Under the pieces are notes generated by a model that searched no databases, was not told where the DNA came from, and worked only from the letters and a program-made list of their open reading frames with translations. A stretch of 64,000 bases of DNA from JAOUGY01 sp963825585 (GTDB lineage: Bacteria > Actinomycetota > Acidimicrobiia > Spongiisociales > ZC4RG35), in the NCBI GenBank assembly GCA_963825585.1, contig CAWGTX010000006.1, forward strand, positions 558,001-622,000, in the 5' to 3' direction. The stretch's first letter is position 1. Each line of letters begins with the position of its first letter. The position numbers were made by a program, and so were the translations under genes. Of the stretch, positions 42,673 to 51,113 are shown piece after piece.

Positions 42673-43647
42673 TCAGCCCTCGTCGACCGGTGCGAGAAGT
42701 CCCCGGACGGCTGCGAGTGCCGCCTCGACGGACCCTGCGAAATTGAATCCTGCTGCATTGTGGTGGCCTCCGCCACCGAGAGCAACCGCAACTGCACCAA
42801 CGTCGGCGCGGCCACGCGACCTCATGCTCACCTTCACACGGTCGTCGCCGAGGTCCTTGAGCAGCATCGCCACGTCCGATTCGCGGGCGACGCGGATGGC
42901 GTCGATGAGAGGGTCCGTGTCATCGAGTCCGATCCCGTGGCGTTCCATGTCTGCGGCCGTCAGCACCGACCAGACCAGTCTCCGCTCGGGCTCGAGAACG
43001 GCCCGTTGTAGCACCAGGCCGGCGACCCCGAGATAGCCGAAGGGGACTTCCTCGTAGACGTGCTGCCCGATGATCTCGGGACGGGCTCCGGCTGCGACCA
43101 GTTTCGAGGCTACGTCGAGCGTGGCGGGGGTGGTGTTCGAGTACTGGAAGCGCCCTGTGTCCGTGACCATGCCAACGTGCAGGCAGGTCGCCACCACAGG
43201 GTCGAGGTCCCAGCCCATCTCCACCAACAGCAGGTAGACGATCTCGGCGGTGGCGGCGGCGGCGGGGTCGATGAGGTTGACGGACCCGAACCCGGTGTTC
43301 GAGACGTGATGGTCGATCACCACGAGTTGACGCGCCCGTCCTGCCGGTTCCGCCAGCACGCCGAGGCGGTCGACAGATCCGGCATCGAATGTGACCATCA
43401 CGTCGGGCTCGGCGGGCAGCATGGCGGGCTTGACCAGGAGGTCGAGCGGAAGGAACCGAAACGCATCGGGCACCGTGAAGGGCTCGCCGAACGACGGGAA
43501 CACCTCCACTCCACGATTCGATGCTGCGGCGGCGAGCCCCAGCATCGATCCGAGGGCGTCCCCGTCGGGGCCGATGTGACAGGCCATCGCGATCGAACGG
43601 GCTCCGGAGATGATCTCGGCAGCCTCTCTGAGCGGTCCGGTTGTCAT
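42673..43647 (-). CDS. nrnA: DHH/DHHA1 phosphoesterase, NrnA type
   Basis: A 324-residue oligoribonuclease/pAp phosphatase family protein. Motifs: MACHIGPDGDALGSMLGLA, VTFDAGSVDRLG, VIDHHVSNTGFG and the C-terminal DHHA1 GGGGHHNAAGF. It degrades nano-RNA and removes the 3' phosphate from pAp. It overlaps rbfA by four bases. The usual DHH triplet is present as DHH in VIDHHV. Confidence 0.92.
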   Translation of the reverse strand: MTTGPLREAAEIISGARSIAMACHIGPDGDALGSMLGLAAAASNRGVEVFPSFGEPFTVPDAFRFLPLDLLVKPAMLPAEPDVMVTFDAGSVDRLGVLAEPAGRARQLVVIDHHVSNTGFGSVNLIDPAAAATAEIVYLLLVEMGWDLDPVVATCLHVGMVTDTGRFQYSNTTPATLDVASKLVAAGARPEIIGQHVYEEVPFGYLGVAGLVLQRAVLEPERRLVWSVLTAADMERHGIGLDDTDPLIDAIRVARESDVAMLLKDLGDDRVKVSMRSRGRADVGAVAVALGGGGHHNAAGFNFAGSVEAALAAVRGLLAPVDEG

Positions 43648-43994
43648 TCTTCCTCGGAGTGTTGTTGGGCGATTTCGCGAAGCAGGGCGTCAATTCGTTC
43701 GCCACCCGAGACGCCGGTGTCGACGGCGAACTCCAGCGCCGGCGTGTACTTCAGCCGTACCTGGCTGCCGAGCGCACGTCTGAGACGCGGCGCCGCCGAC
43801 TCGAGCGCATCCTTGGCACCGTCGGCTTCAGCCAGGTCGAGTGTGGAGAAGTACACCGTGGCTCGACGGAGGTTGGGAGCGGTGTCGACCCCGGTGATCG
43901 TGACCATGCCCAGGCGAGGATCCTTGAGGAGTTCGACTTCCTCGGCTAGGACCTCGTGGACGATCGAGTTCACTCGCAACATACGCTCGCTCAT
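43644..43994 (-). CDS. rbfA: 30S ribosome-binding factor A
   Basis: A 116-residue protein with MLRVNSIVHEVLAEEVELLKDPRLGMVTITGVDTAPNLRRATVYFS in the normal KH-like RbfA pattern. It matures the 5' end of 16S rRNA. It lies downstream of infB and the DUF503 gene with 4-bp overlaps on both sides. Confidence 0.93.
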   Translation of the reverse strand: MSERMLRVNSIVHEVLAEEVELLKDPRLGMVTITGVDTAPNLRRATVYFSTLDLAEADGAKDALESAAPRLRRALGSQVRLKYTPALEFAVDTGVSGGERIDALLREIAQQHSEEE

Positions 43995-44284
43995 GCGTCC
44001 AACTCCACGAATGTGACCGAACAGTCCAACACGTGCACTTCCATGTTCTCGTCAACGTAGCGCCGGACCCTCTCGACCAGCGTGTCCATCGAGCCCGGGT
44101 CGGGAGTGACGAGGGCCACCCCGATCGCGCATCGTTGCCACGTGTCGTGGTGATCGACCTCGGACACACTCACCGAGGCGGTCCGCCGGAGACCTTCGAT
44201 GAGGGGACGGATCACTGCCCGCTTCGACTTCAGCGACTCTGAGTCGGGAACGTGGAGCTCGAACCTCAGCGCTGCGACGATCAT
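43991..44284 (-). CDS. DUF503 family protein (YlxP-like)
   Basis: A 97-residue protein starting MIVAALRFELHVPDSESLKSKRAVIRPLIEGLRR, typical of DUF503. The family is found between infB and rbfA in many Gram-positive genomes and is thought to be linked to ribosome assembly. The start at 44284 removes an upstream extension that would overlap infB. Confidence 0.88.
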   Translation of the reverse strand: MIVAALRFELHVPDSESLKSKRAVIRPLIEGLRRTASVSVSEVDHHDTWQRCAIGVALVTPDPGSMDTLVERVRRYVDENMEVHVLDCSVTFVELDA

Positions 44285-44294
44285 CCCGCCCACC

Positions 44295-46385
44295 TCAGGT
44301 GCGCGGAACCTCGCGCAACGTGAAGGCCTCGACCACATCGCCTTCCTTCAGGTCGTTGTAGTTCTCCAGGCCGATACCGCACTCGAACCCGGTGGCGACC
44401 TCGCGCACATCGTCCTTGAAGCGTCTGAGGGACCCGATGTTGCCGGTATGGATCACGACACCCTCACGGAGCAGGCGGGCCTTGGCGCCGCGCTGCATGA
44501 CACCCTCGGTGACATAACAACCGGCGATCGTCCCGGCGCGGGGCACCTTGAACACGGCCCGGACCTCGGCCGTGCCCAGCACGACCTCTTCGATGTCCGG
44601 GGCCAGCTTGCCGACGAGTAGCTTCTCTAGTTCGTCGAGCAACTCGTAGATGATCCCGTACGTGCGGATCTCGATGCCCTTGGCCTCGGCCGCCTTGCGG
44701 GCCTTGCCGTCGGGCCGCACGTTGAACCCGACGATCACCGATCCCGTGACCTCTGCCAGGGTGACGTCGTTCTCGTTGATCCCACCGACCGCCGAATGGA
44801 CGATGTCCACCCGGCCTTCGTGCCGAGCGATCTTCGAAACCGATTCACGCAACGCTTCCACCGACCCGTGGGCATCGGCCTTGATGATGATCCTGAGCTC
44901 GGTCTCTTCCGAGCGAAGCTGCTGCAGCAACGACTGGAGCCGCTCCTTGGCGGAGGGCATCGACTGCTCCTCATCGCGCAAGGTCGCCGCTCGTTCCGCC
45001 GCCACCGCGCGGGCTTCACGGTCGGAGGGATACACCTCGAAATGGTCACCGGCAGTGGGGACATCCGTCCAGCCCATGATGAGGACGGGGGTGGATGGGC
45101 CCGCTTCCTTGAGACGGGTGCCCTCATGATCGAGCATCGCCCGCACCCGACCGGACACCGAGCCGGCCACGAAGGCATCGCCCGGCTTGAGCGTGCCACG
45201 CTGCACGATCACTGTTGCGGTGGGCCCCATACCCGGATCGAGTTGGGACTCGATGACAACGCCCTCCGGGTTCGCTGCAGGATTGGCCTTGTACTCCTGG
45301 AGCTGGGCGATCAGATCGAGGACCTCGAGGAGGTTGTCGACCCCGGCACCGGTGAGCGCCGAGAGCTCGACGGTGGGAACGTCGCCACCGAGGTCCTCTG
45401 TGATCACATCGTGCTCGGTGAGCATGGTGCGCACCCGGAACGGATCGGATCCGGGCAGATCGGTCTTGTTGACGGCGACCACCATCTGGACTCCGGCCGC
45501 CTTGGCGTGGCTGATCGCCTCGATGGTCTGGGGCATCACACCGTCGTTGGCGGCGACCACGAGGACCACGATGTCGGTGACGTTGGCACCGCGGGCACGC
45601 ATCGCCGAGAACGCGGCGTGGCCAGGCGTGTCGATGAACGTGATCTTGTTGTCCGAGACCTCCACCTGATAGGCGCCGACGTGCTGGGTGATTCCACCCT
45701 GCTCACCTGCCACCACCTTGGTCTTGCGGATGCTGTCGAGCAGGGTCGTCTTGCCGTGGTCGACATGGCCCATCACGGTGACCACCGGCGGTCGACCGAC
45801 CAGGGAACCTTCGTCGCCAGGACGCTCGTCGGCCGCCTTCGGGGTAGCCGACGTCGTCGGCGTGCCGGCCGGAGCCTCCGTTTCGACGATGAATCCGAAC
45901 ACCTCGGCGACGTCGTCGAAGAGATCGGCCGGCATCGGCGCTGCGGCTCCCACCGGCCGGCCGCGTGTGAGGAGTTCCTTCACCACTGCGGTGGTCGGTT
46001 GGCCGAGGGCGGCGGCGAAATCGGCCACGCTCACGCCTTCGGGGACCGAGACGATGCCGATGTCGTCGCCGGGGGCGGTCGCGGGCTCTGCTCCTGGCGG
46101 CTCTGCACTCGCGGTGACCGGCTCTGGTTCCGGTTCGGGCTCGGGCTCTGGTTCCGGCTCTGGTTCCGGCTCTGGCTCTGGCTCTGGCTCGGGCTCTGGC
46201 TCCGGCTCGGGTTCCGCGGCGGACCCCGACAGGGCGGCGCGAACGCGCGCGGCGTCATCGGCCTCGAGGCTCGACGAGGCGGTCTTCACGTCGAAGCCAA
46301 GCTCCGTCGCCTTGTCGACGACGTCCTTCGACTCGAGTCCCAGCTCTCTCGCCAGCTCGTAGATCCTGATCTTCGCCACTCTCAC
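44295..46385 (-). CDS. infB: Translation initiation factor IF-2 with Glu-Pro repeat linker
   Basis: A 696-residue IF-2. The N-terminal IF2_N motif (KIRIYELARELGLESKDVVDKATELGF) is followed by a linker of some 17 Glu-Pro dipeptides (coded at about 46120-46215), a second IF2_N-like motif, then the G domain with VTVMGHVDHGKTTLLDSIR, IDTPGHAAF and VNKTDLPG, and the C-terminal domains. It brings initiator tRNA to the 30S subunit. The start is the GTG at 46385 or 46379. The linker is much shorter than in most actinobacteria. The ylxR gene that often precedes infB is absent. Confidence 0.95.
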   Translation of the reverse strand: MRVAKIRIYELARELGLESKDVVDKATELGFDVKTASSSLEADDAARVRAALSGSAAEPEPEPEPEPEPEPEPEPEPEPEPEPEPEPEPVTASAEPPGAEPATAPGDDIGIVSVPEGVSVADFAAALGQPTTAVVKELLTRGRPVGAAAPMPADLFDDVAEVFGFIVETEAPAGTPTTSATPKAADERPGDEGSLVGRPPVVTVMGHVDHGKTTLLDSIRKTKVVAGEQGGITQHVGAYQVEVSDNKITFIDTPGHAAFSAMRARGANVTDIVVLVVAANDGVMPQTIEAISHAKAAGVQMVVAVNKTDLPGSDPFRVRTMLTEHDVITEDLGGDVPTVELSALTGAGVDNLLEVLDLIAQLQEYKANPAANPEGVVIESQLDPGMGPTATVIVQRGTLKPGDAFVAGSVSGRVRAMLDHEGTRLKEAGPSTPVLIMGWTDVPTAGDHFEVYPSDREARAVAAERAATLRDEEQSMPSAKERLQSLLQQLRSEETELRIIIKADAHGSVEALRESVSKIARHEGRVDIVHSAVGGINENDVTLAEVTGSVIVGFNVRPDGKARKAAEAKGIEIRTYGIIYELLDELEKLLVGKLAPDIEEVVLGTAEVRAVFKVPRAGTIAGCYVTEGVMQRGAKARLLREGVVIHTGNIGSLRRFKDDVREVATGFECGIGLENYNDLKEGDVVEAFTLREVPRT

Positions 46386-46413
46386 TCCGTCCCGTTCGTC
46401 ACGCCGTCGGCAT

Positions 46414-47478
46414 TCACTCTTCTTCGCCGGCTCCCGCAATCACGGCCTCGTCGGCGACGGCGACCGCAGCAGTCGACTCATCATGGGCCGCCTGCACAGG
46501 GGCCGGCTCCTCGGTCTCATCGGACCGGATGTCGATCTTGAAACCGGACAGGCGGGCGGCAAGGCGAGCGTTCTGCCCTTCCTTGCCGATCGCCAAAGAC
46601 AGCTGGTGCTCGCTCACGATCACCTGCGCCGTCATGGTGTCGCGATCGATGATCACGTCCTTGACCTTCGCTGGACCCAACGCCTCTGCGATGAACTGAC
46701 CGGTGTCGTCACGGTACTGCACCACGTCGACCTTCTCGCCCCGGAGCTCGTTGACCACCTGGCGGACCCTCGAACCGCGGGCACCCACACAAGCGCCCTT
46801 CGGGTCGACGTTGGCGTCGTTCGAACTCACGGCGATCTTGGTCCGATGGCCGGGTTCGCGGGCGATGGCGACGATCTCGATCGTGCCGTCGACCAGTTCT
46901 GGCACTTCGAGCTCCAACAGTCGCCGAACCAGATCAGGATGACTGCGGCTCACCACGATCTGCGGGCCCTTGGCATCGTTGCGTACCTCGAGGATGAGCG
47001 CCTTGATGCGATTGCCTCGGTCGAGGCGCTCGTAGGGGATGCGCTCCGATCCCGGCATGAGAGCTTCGGCATCACCCAGGTCGAGGATCACGTAGCGGTT
47101 GTCGACCTGTTGGACGATCCCCGTGATCAGATCACCCTCGCGGCCCTCGTAGACATCGAACACCTGGTCGCGCTTCGCCTCACGAAGCCGCTGGGCGATC
47201 ACCTGTTTGGCGGTCTGGGCTGCGATGCGGCCGAAGTCGTCGGGGGTATCTTCCCACTCCCGGACGACATTGCCCTCCTCGTCCAACTCCTGGGCGTAGA
47301 CATAGATCTCCCCGGTGTCCGGGTCGATCGTGACCCTGGCCTCCTCGGCCGCACCCGGACTTCGCTTGTACGCCGACACGAGCGCGTTGGCCAGCGCATC
47401 GAGAATGGTGTCCACCGGGACGCCACGCTCGCGTTCCAGCAGCTCGAGCGCCTCCATCACCTGCACATCGATCTTCAT
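46414..47478 (-). CDS. nusA: Transcription termination/antitermination factor NusA
   Basis: A 354-residue NusA with the N-terminal RNA polymerase-binding domain (MKIDVQVMEALELLERERGVPVDTILDAL), an S1 domain (REGDLITGIVQQVDNRYVILDLG) and two KH domains (VDPKGACVGARGSRVRQVVNEL, SLAIGKEGQNARLAARLSGFKIDI). An acidic Ala-rich tail ends the protein. It modulates pausing and termination. It follows rimP by 10 bp in the standard order. Confidence 0.95.
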   Translation of the reverse strand: MKIDVQVMEALELLERERGVPVDTILDALANALVSAYKRSPGAAEEARVTIDPDTGEIYVYAQELDEEGNVVREWEDTPDDFGRIAAQTAKQVIAQRLREAKRDQVFDVYEGREGDLITGIVQQVDNRYVILDLGDAEALMPGSERIPYERLDRGNRIKALILEVRNDAKGPQIVVSRSHPDLVRRLLELEVPELVDGTIEIVAIAREPGHRTKIAVSSNDANVDPKGACVGARGSRVRQVVNELRGEKVDVVQYRDDTGQFIAEALGPAKVKDVIIDRDTMTAQVIVSEHQLSLAIGKEGQNARLAARLSGFKIDIRSDETEEPAPVQAAHDESTAAVAVADEAVIAGAGEEE

Positions 47479-47488
47479 GAGCTGCTCC

Positions 47489-47968
47489 TCACTTCTTTCC
47501 CGGCTTCGGCGCCGCCTGCCAACGGAACACGGTCTTGGCCGATGTCACCTCGTCGTAGGTAGCAGTGGTCTCCGCTCCTTCGGAGCGGACAACGAATCCC
47601 TGCTCGTCGGCCTTGCTCAGCTCACCTTTGATCACAACCGATACGCCCTCACGCCGGACCTTGACGTTCACTTCCCGACCGATCGACTTGTGGAAGTGCC
47701 GGGGCGACCGGAGCTTGCGCTCCAGGCCCGGTGAGGACACTTCGAGCTGGTATGGACCATCGAGGTCGGCCTGGGCGTCGAGGAGTCCGGAGATCCCGAG
47801 ACTCAGCTGAGCGATCCGATCGATGTCGACACCTCCGTCGGCGTCCACCAGCACCCGCAGCGTCCGGGCGGTTCCGGATCCTGTCAGCTCGAGGTCGTCG
47901 AGCTCGACCCGCTCAGCGGCGAGCCAGGGCTCGATCAGGCCCCAGAGTGTGTCGTGTTGGGTGGTCAT
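47489..47968 (-). CDS. rimP: Ribosome maturation factor RimP
   Basis: A 159-residue RimP with RVLVDADGGVDIDRIAQLSLGISGLLD and YQLEVSSPGLERKLRSPRHFHKSIGREV. It helps assemble the 30S subunit. It is the first gene of the long rimP-nusA-infB-...-sdaA unit. The 211-bp gap before it (47969-48179) holds its promoter region and the palindrome at 48071. Confidence 0.92.
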   Translation of the reverse strand: MTTQHDTLWGLIEPWLAAERVELDDLELTGSGTARTLRVLVDADGGVDIDRIAQLSLGISGLLDAQADLDGPYQLEVSSPGLERKLRSPRHFHKSIGREVNVKVRREGVSVVIKGELSKADEQGFVVRSEGAETTATYDEVTSAKTVFRWQAAPKPGKK

Positions 47969-48070
47969 GGTGGTCAGTTCGTTGCTCCTGTCGACCCGGT
48001 CGCCTGTGGCGGTCTCCGGATCGAGTCAGTTGTCGGATCGAGTGGATTGTTGGATTGCACGCCGACTTCG

Positions 48071-48094
48071 ATCCCGGGTTCTCGAACCCGGGAT
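48071..48094. terminator. Perfect palindromic hairpin between serC and rimP
   Basis: ATCCCGGGTTC and its complement flank a TC spacer, making a 24-bp perfect palindrome. It most likely ends serC transcription. It looks a little like a tRNA T-arm but no tRNA surrounds it. Confidence 0.55.
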
Positions 48095-48179
48095 GATGGT
48101 CCGGCAACACACGACGAGGCGGGCTGGGCGCCCACCTCGCAGTAGCGTCCTATCGGTTGGACCGCAGAGTATACCGCCG

Positions 48180-49265
48180 TCACGCCTGGCGGTGGTCGTC
48201 GGCGAACTCCTCCATCAACCCGACCAGCGCTTCGACGCTCGCCAGCTCGAGAGCCGCATAGAGCGACGCCCGGCATCCGCCGACGCTCCTATGACCCTTG
48301 AGTCCCACCATGTGGCGTCGTTCCGCCTCCGAGAGGAAGCGCTTCTCCAACTCGTCGGTCGGCAGCCGGAACACGACGTTCATGTGGCTGCGCACCGCAG
48401 GATCGACAGGGTTGCGGTAGAAACCGTCACTCTCGTCGATCGCCCGGTACAGGAGGGCGGCCTTCTCGGCCGACTGCTGTTCGAGCGCCCGGATACCGCC
48501 GCCCGCCTCGATTCGGGCCAGGACCTTACCCATCACATAGGTCGAAAACATCGCAGGCGTGTTGGCGAGTGAGTTGGCGCCGGCGTGCCAGTCATACCGC
48601 AGGTACTTGGGGAGGGTCGACGGGCTGGTCTCGATGAGATCACTGCGCACGAACACCACCGCCATGCCCGAAGGCGCCAGATTCTTCTGCACACCTCCGT
48701 ACACGAGGTCGAAGCGGTCCCAGTCGATGGGACGGGCCAGGTACTCCGACGACATGTCGCCGACCAACGGGACCCCCACATCGGGCAGGTCGATCATGCG
48801 GATGCCCCCGATGGTTTCGTTGGTGGTGACATGGAGATAGCGGGTGTCAGGTTCCACCGGCACCTCGCCGGCGGCGGGCATGGTCGTGTAGCCGTCACCG
48901 ACCCCATCCCAGGCGGCGTAGGCGCTCGCCACCGCCTTGGCATCCGATAACGCAGCCTTGGCCCAGCTGCCCGTGACCACGTACCCCGCCTTGTCGGTGG
49001 CCGACAGCAGGTTCATCGGGATCATCCCGAACTGGAGCGTGGCCCCACCCTGGATGAAGAGGATGGCGAAGTCGTCCGGTGCACCCGATACGGAGCGGGT
49101 GAGCCGCATCGTCTCGTCGTGGACGGCGTCGTATTCGGCACTGCGGTGGCTCAATTCGACCAGCGCCATCCCCGACCCGGCGAAGTCGAGAAACTCGTCG
49201 CGCACCTCCTCCAGCACATCGAGGGGAAGCGTGCAGGGACCGGCTCCGAAGTTGTGCGCTCTCAT
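48180..49265 (-). CDS. serC: Phosphoserine aminotransferase
   Basis: A 361-residue PLP enzyme of class V. NFGAGPCTLPLDVLEEVRDEF, ELSHRSAEYDAVHDETM and LFIQGGATLQFGMIPMNL are the SerC signature, and the PLP Lys is in YGGVQKNLAPSGMAVVFV. It converts 3-phosphohydroxypyruvate to phosphoserine. The start MRAHNFGAGP at 49265 fits the family. It is divergent from fdhD. Confidence 0.93.
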   Translation of the reverse strand: MRAHNFGAGPCTLPLDVLEEVRDEFLDFAGSGMALVELSHRSAEYDAVHDETMRLTRSVSGAPDDFAILFIQGGATLQFGMIPMNLLSATDKAGYVVTGSWAKAALSDAKAVASAYAAWDGVGDGYTTMPAAGEVPVEPDTRYLHVTTNETIGGIRMIDLPDVGVPLVGDMSSEYLARPIDWDRFDLVYGGVQKNLAPSGMAVVFVRSDLIETSPSTLPKYLRYDWHAGANSLANTPAMFSTYVMGKVLARIEAGGGIRALEQQSAEKAALLYRAIDESDGFYRNPVDPAVRSHMNVVFRLPTDELEKRFLSEAERRHMVGLKGHRSVGGCRASLYAALELASVEALVGLMEEFADDHRQA

Positions 49266-49331
49266 CCGCCGTATGCAAGCACACCGGGCAACCGGGTCTG
49301 CGAACCCCAGACCGACCGATATCCTCACGTG

Positions 49332-50144
49332 ATGGAGTCATCATCACGCCGGGTCACCCGCTTCGTCGACGGCGTGGCGACAGCCGCCGATGACCTGCTG
49401 GCAGTCGAGGAACCGCTCGAGATCAGACTGGCCGGCGTGCCGATCGCGGTGTTGATGCGGACACCGGGAATGGAGCGCGAGCTGGCACTCGGGTTCGGTC
49501 TCACGGAGGGCATCCTGCTCGCCCCCGCCGAGATGTCGGAGGTGGTCAGGCTCGAGCAGGGAGACCGCTGGGAGATGGTGCTGGCGCCTGGCGTTCACAT
49601 CGACCCCGAACAGTTCCGACGCTCGGTGTACACCTCGTCATCGTGTGGGGTGTGCGGGAAAGCGTCGATCGACGCCGTCAAGATCACGGCTCGTCCCCTT
49701 CCCCCCGGGCCGGTGGTGGCCCCCCGACTCATCCACGGCCTGCCCGACGCCCTCATCGCCATCCAGCGCGGTTTCGCCTCGACCGGTGGCCTCCACGCCG
49801 CCGCCATCTTCGACACCGAGGGCAAGGTCCTCTCCTGGGCCGAGGACATCGGCCGCCACAATGCCACCGACAAGGCGATCGGCTCCCTCGCCGCCACCCG
49901 CTGGCCGCTGGGCGAGGTGCTCCTCCAGGTGTCGGGCCGCGTGTCCTTCGAGATCGCCCAGAAGGCGGCGGTGGCGGGCATCCCAATCGTGCTGGGCGTC
50001 TCCGCTGCCTCCTCACTGGCCGTCGAACTCGCCGAAGACCTCGGTATGACCCTGATCGGCTTCGTGAGAGGAGAGGGGTTCGTGGTTTACGCCGGAGAAG
50101 GACGCGTCACGGACGAGCCAGTCGACCAGACCATCGAGGGTTGA
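49332..50144 (+). CDS. fdhD: Formate dehydrogenase accessory sulfurtransferase FdhD
   Basis: A 270-residue FdhD. The sulfur-carrying cysteines lie in SSSCGVCGKASIDAV, and RGFASTGGLHAAAIFD and EDIGRHNATDKAIGS are conserved. It passes sulfur from a desulfurase to the molybdenum cofactor of formate dehydrogenase. No formate dehydrogenase gene is in the window. A heptamer element follows its stop. Confidence 0.93.
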   Translation: MESSSRRVTRFVDGVATAADDLLAVEEPLEIRLAGVPIAVLMRTPGMERELALGFGLTEGILLAPAEMSEVVRLEQGDRWEMVLAPGVHIDPEQFRRSVYTSSSCGVCGKASIDAVKITARPLPPGPVVAPRLIHGLPDALIAIQRGFASTGGLHAAAIFDTEGKVLSWAEDIGRHNATDKAIGSLAATRWPLGEVLLQVSGRVSFEIAQKAAVAGIPIVLGVSAASSLAVELAEDLGMTLIGFVRGEGFVVYAGEGRVTDEPVDQTIEG

Positions 50145-50152
50145 AGGCATTG

Positions 50153-50279
50153 GGCTCCTGGCTCCTGGCTTCTGGTCTCCCCACATTGAGGGCCGCCGGA
50201 CGCAGGGCGCCACGATGCTCGAGCCGTCGTCTCCACATTGCTCCTGGCCAGTAGCCAGCAGCCAGAAGCCAGAAGCAGC
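50153..50279. repeat. Heptamer element with inverted arms
   Basis: GGCTCCT/GGCTTCT heptamers (50153-50176) face CCAGTAGCCAGCAGCCAGAAG (50248-50277) across a 70-bp core in the convergent gap between fdhD and htpX. The right arm CCAGTAGCCAG is shared with the element at 55.9 kb. Confidence 0.85.
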
Positions 50280-50336
50280 TGATCGCGGTGGGCCGGCCCG
50301 CCGAGGGTGGACAGCGGGCCGACCCAAGGTCGATCG

Positions 50337-50996
50337 TCAGCTCACCCGCTGTGCCGAACGCAGCCGGGCGACCCGCTCGGAGGTGGGTGGGTGCGTCATG
50401 AACAGTGATGCGAATCGCTGACGGCCCGACAGCGGCGACTGGATCCAGGCGCTTGCCTGGGCCGGGGCGACGTCCATTGGAATTTGTCGGACATGCGCCT
50501 CGATTCGTTCCAGGGCACGGGCGAGGGCGTCGCCACTCCCCAGGAGCATGGCGCCGGAGCGGTCCGCTTCGAACTCGCGGGACCTGGAGATGGCCATCTG
50601 GAGAATCGCCGCCGCCAGCGGGGCCAACAGGGCCACCACCAGCATCGCCAGCGGGTTCGGTGACTCCTCGTCACCGTCGAACCATGCGCTGAACATCATC
50701 ATCTGGCCCACGTAGCTGATTCCGGTGGCGATGGCGGCTGCCACCGAACCAATGAGGATGTCGCGGTTGCGCACGTGGGCGAGTTCGTGAGCCAGCACCG
50801 CTTCGAGCTCGTCGCGTGGGAGGGCCCTCATGAGACCCTCGGTGACGCACACCACGGCGTTGCGGTCGTTGCGCCCGGTGGCGAACGCGTTCGGCTGCAA
50901 GGCGGGTGAGATCGCCAACGTGGGCATCGGCATCTCCCACGCCAACGCCAGACGTCGCACCGTCGCGTACAGCTCGGGCGCCTCGGTCTCGGTCAC
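50337..50996 (-). pseudogene. htpX: HtpX-type M48 metalloprotease lacking its N-terminal membrane part
   Basis: The 219-residue frame begins with GTG and TETEAPELYATVRRLA, and carries PNAFATGRNDRNAVVCVTEGL, the zinc motif HELAHVRNRD and the third ligand region SREFEADRSGA. Normal HtpX has about 70 more residues with two membrane helices before this point; they are absent. The sequence upstream of the break turns into heptamer repeats (51010-51112). Two helices remain between the zinc ligands. The product may be inactive or cytoplasm-facing; truncation at a repeat is the simplest reading. Confidence 0.75.
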
Positions 50997-51009
50997 TATC
51001 CGCGCTCGG

Positions 51010-51112
51010 CTGGTGGCTGGCTGGAACGTCCGACGTCCGACGCAACACGCAACACGCCAGCGCGGTGTGGCGGGTAGCTGGTAGCTGGTGGCTGGCCGCT
51101 GGAAGCTGGGAG
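51010..51112. repeat. Mixed heptamer arrays between htpX and proS
   Basis: CGACGTC x2, GCAACAC x2 and GGTAGCT/GGTGGCT-type heptamers follow one another and end two bases before the proS stop codon. They replace the missing 5' part of htpX. Confidence 0.8.
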
Positions 51113-51113
51113 C

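Noticed and set aside
44796..46541. 581-codon ORF antisense to infB
   Set aside because: It mirrors infB codon structure in a high-GC genome, shows no family motif and covers a gene with full IF-2 motifs.
48071..48094. tRNA T-arm-like sequence GGGTTCTCGAACCC
   Set aside because: No acceptor stem, D-arm or anticodon arm can be built around it; it is a simple perfect palindrome and better read as a terminator.
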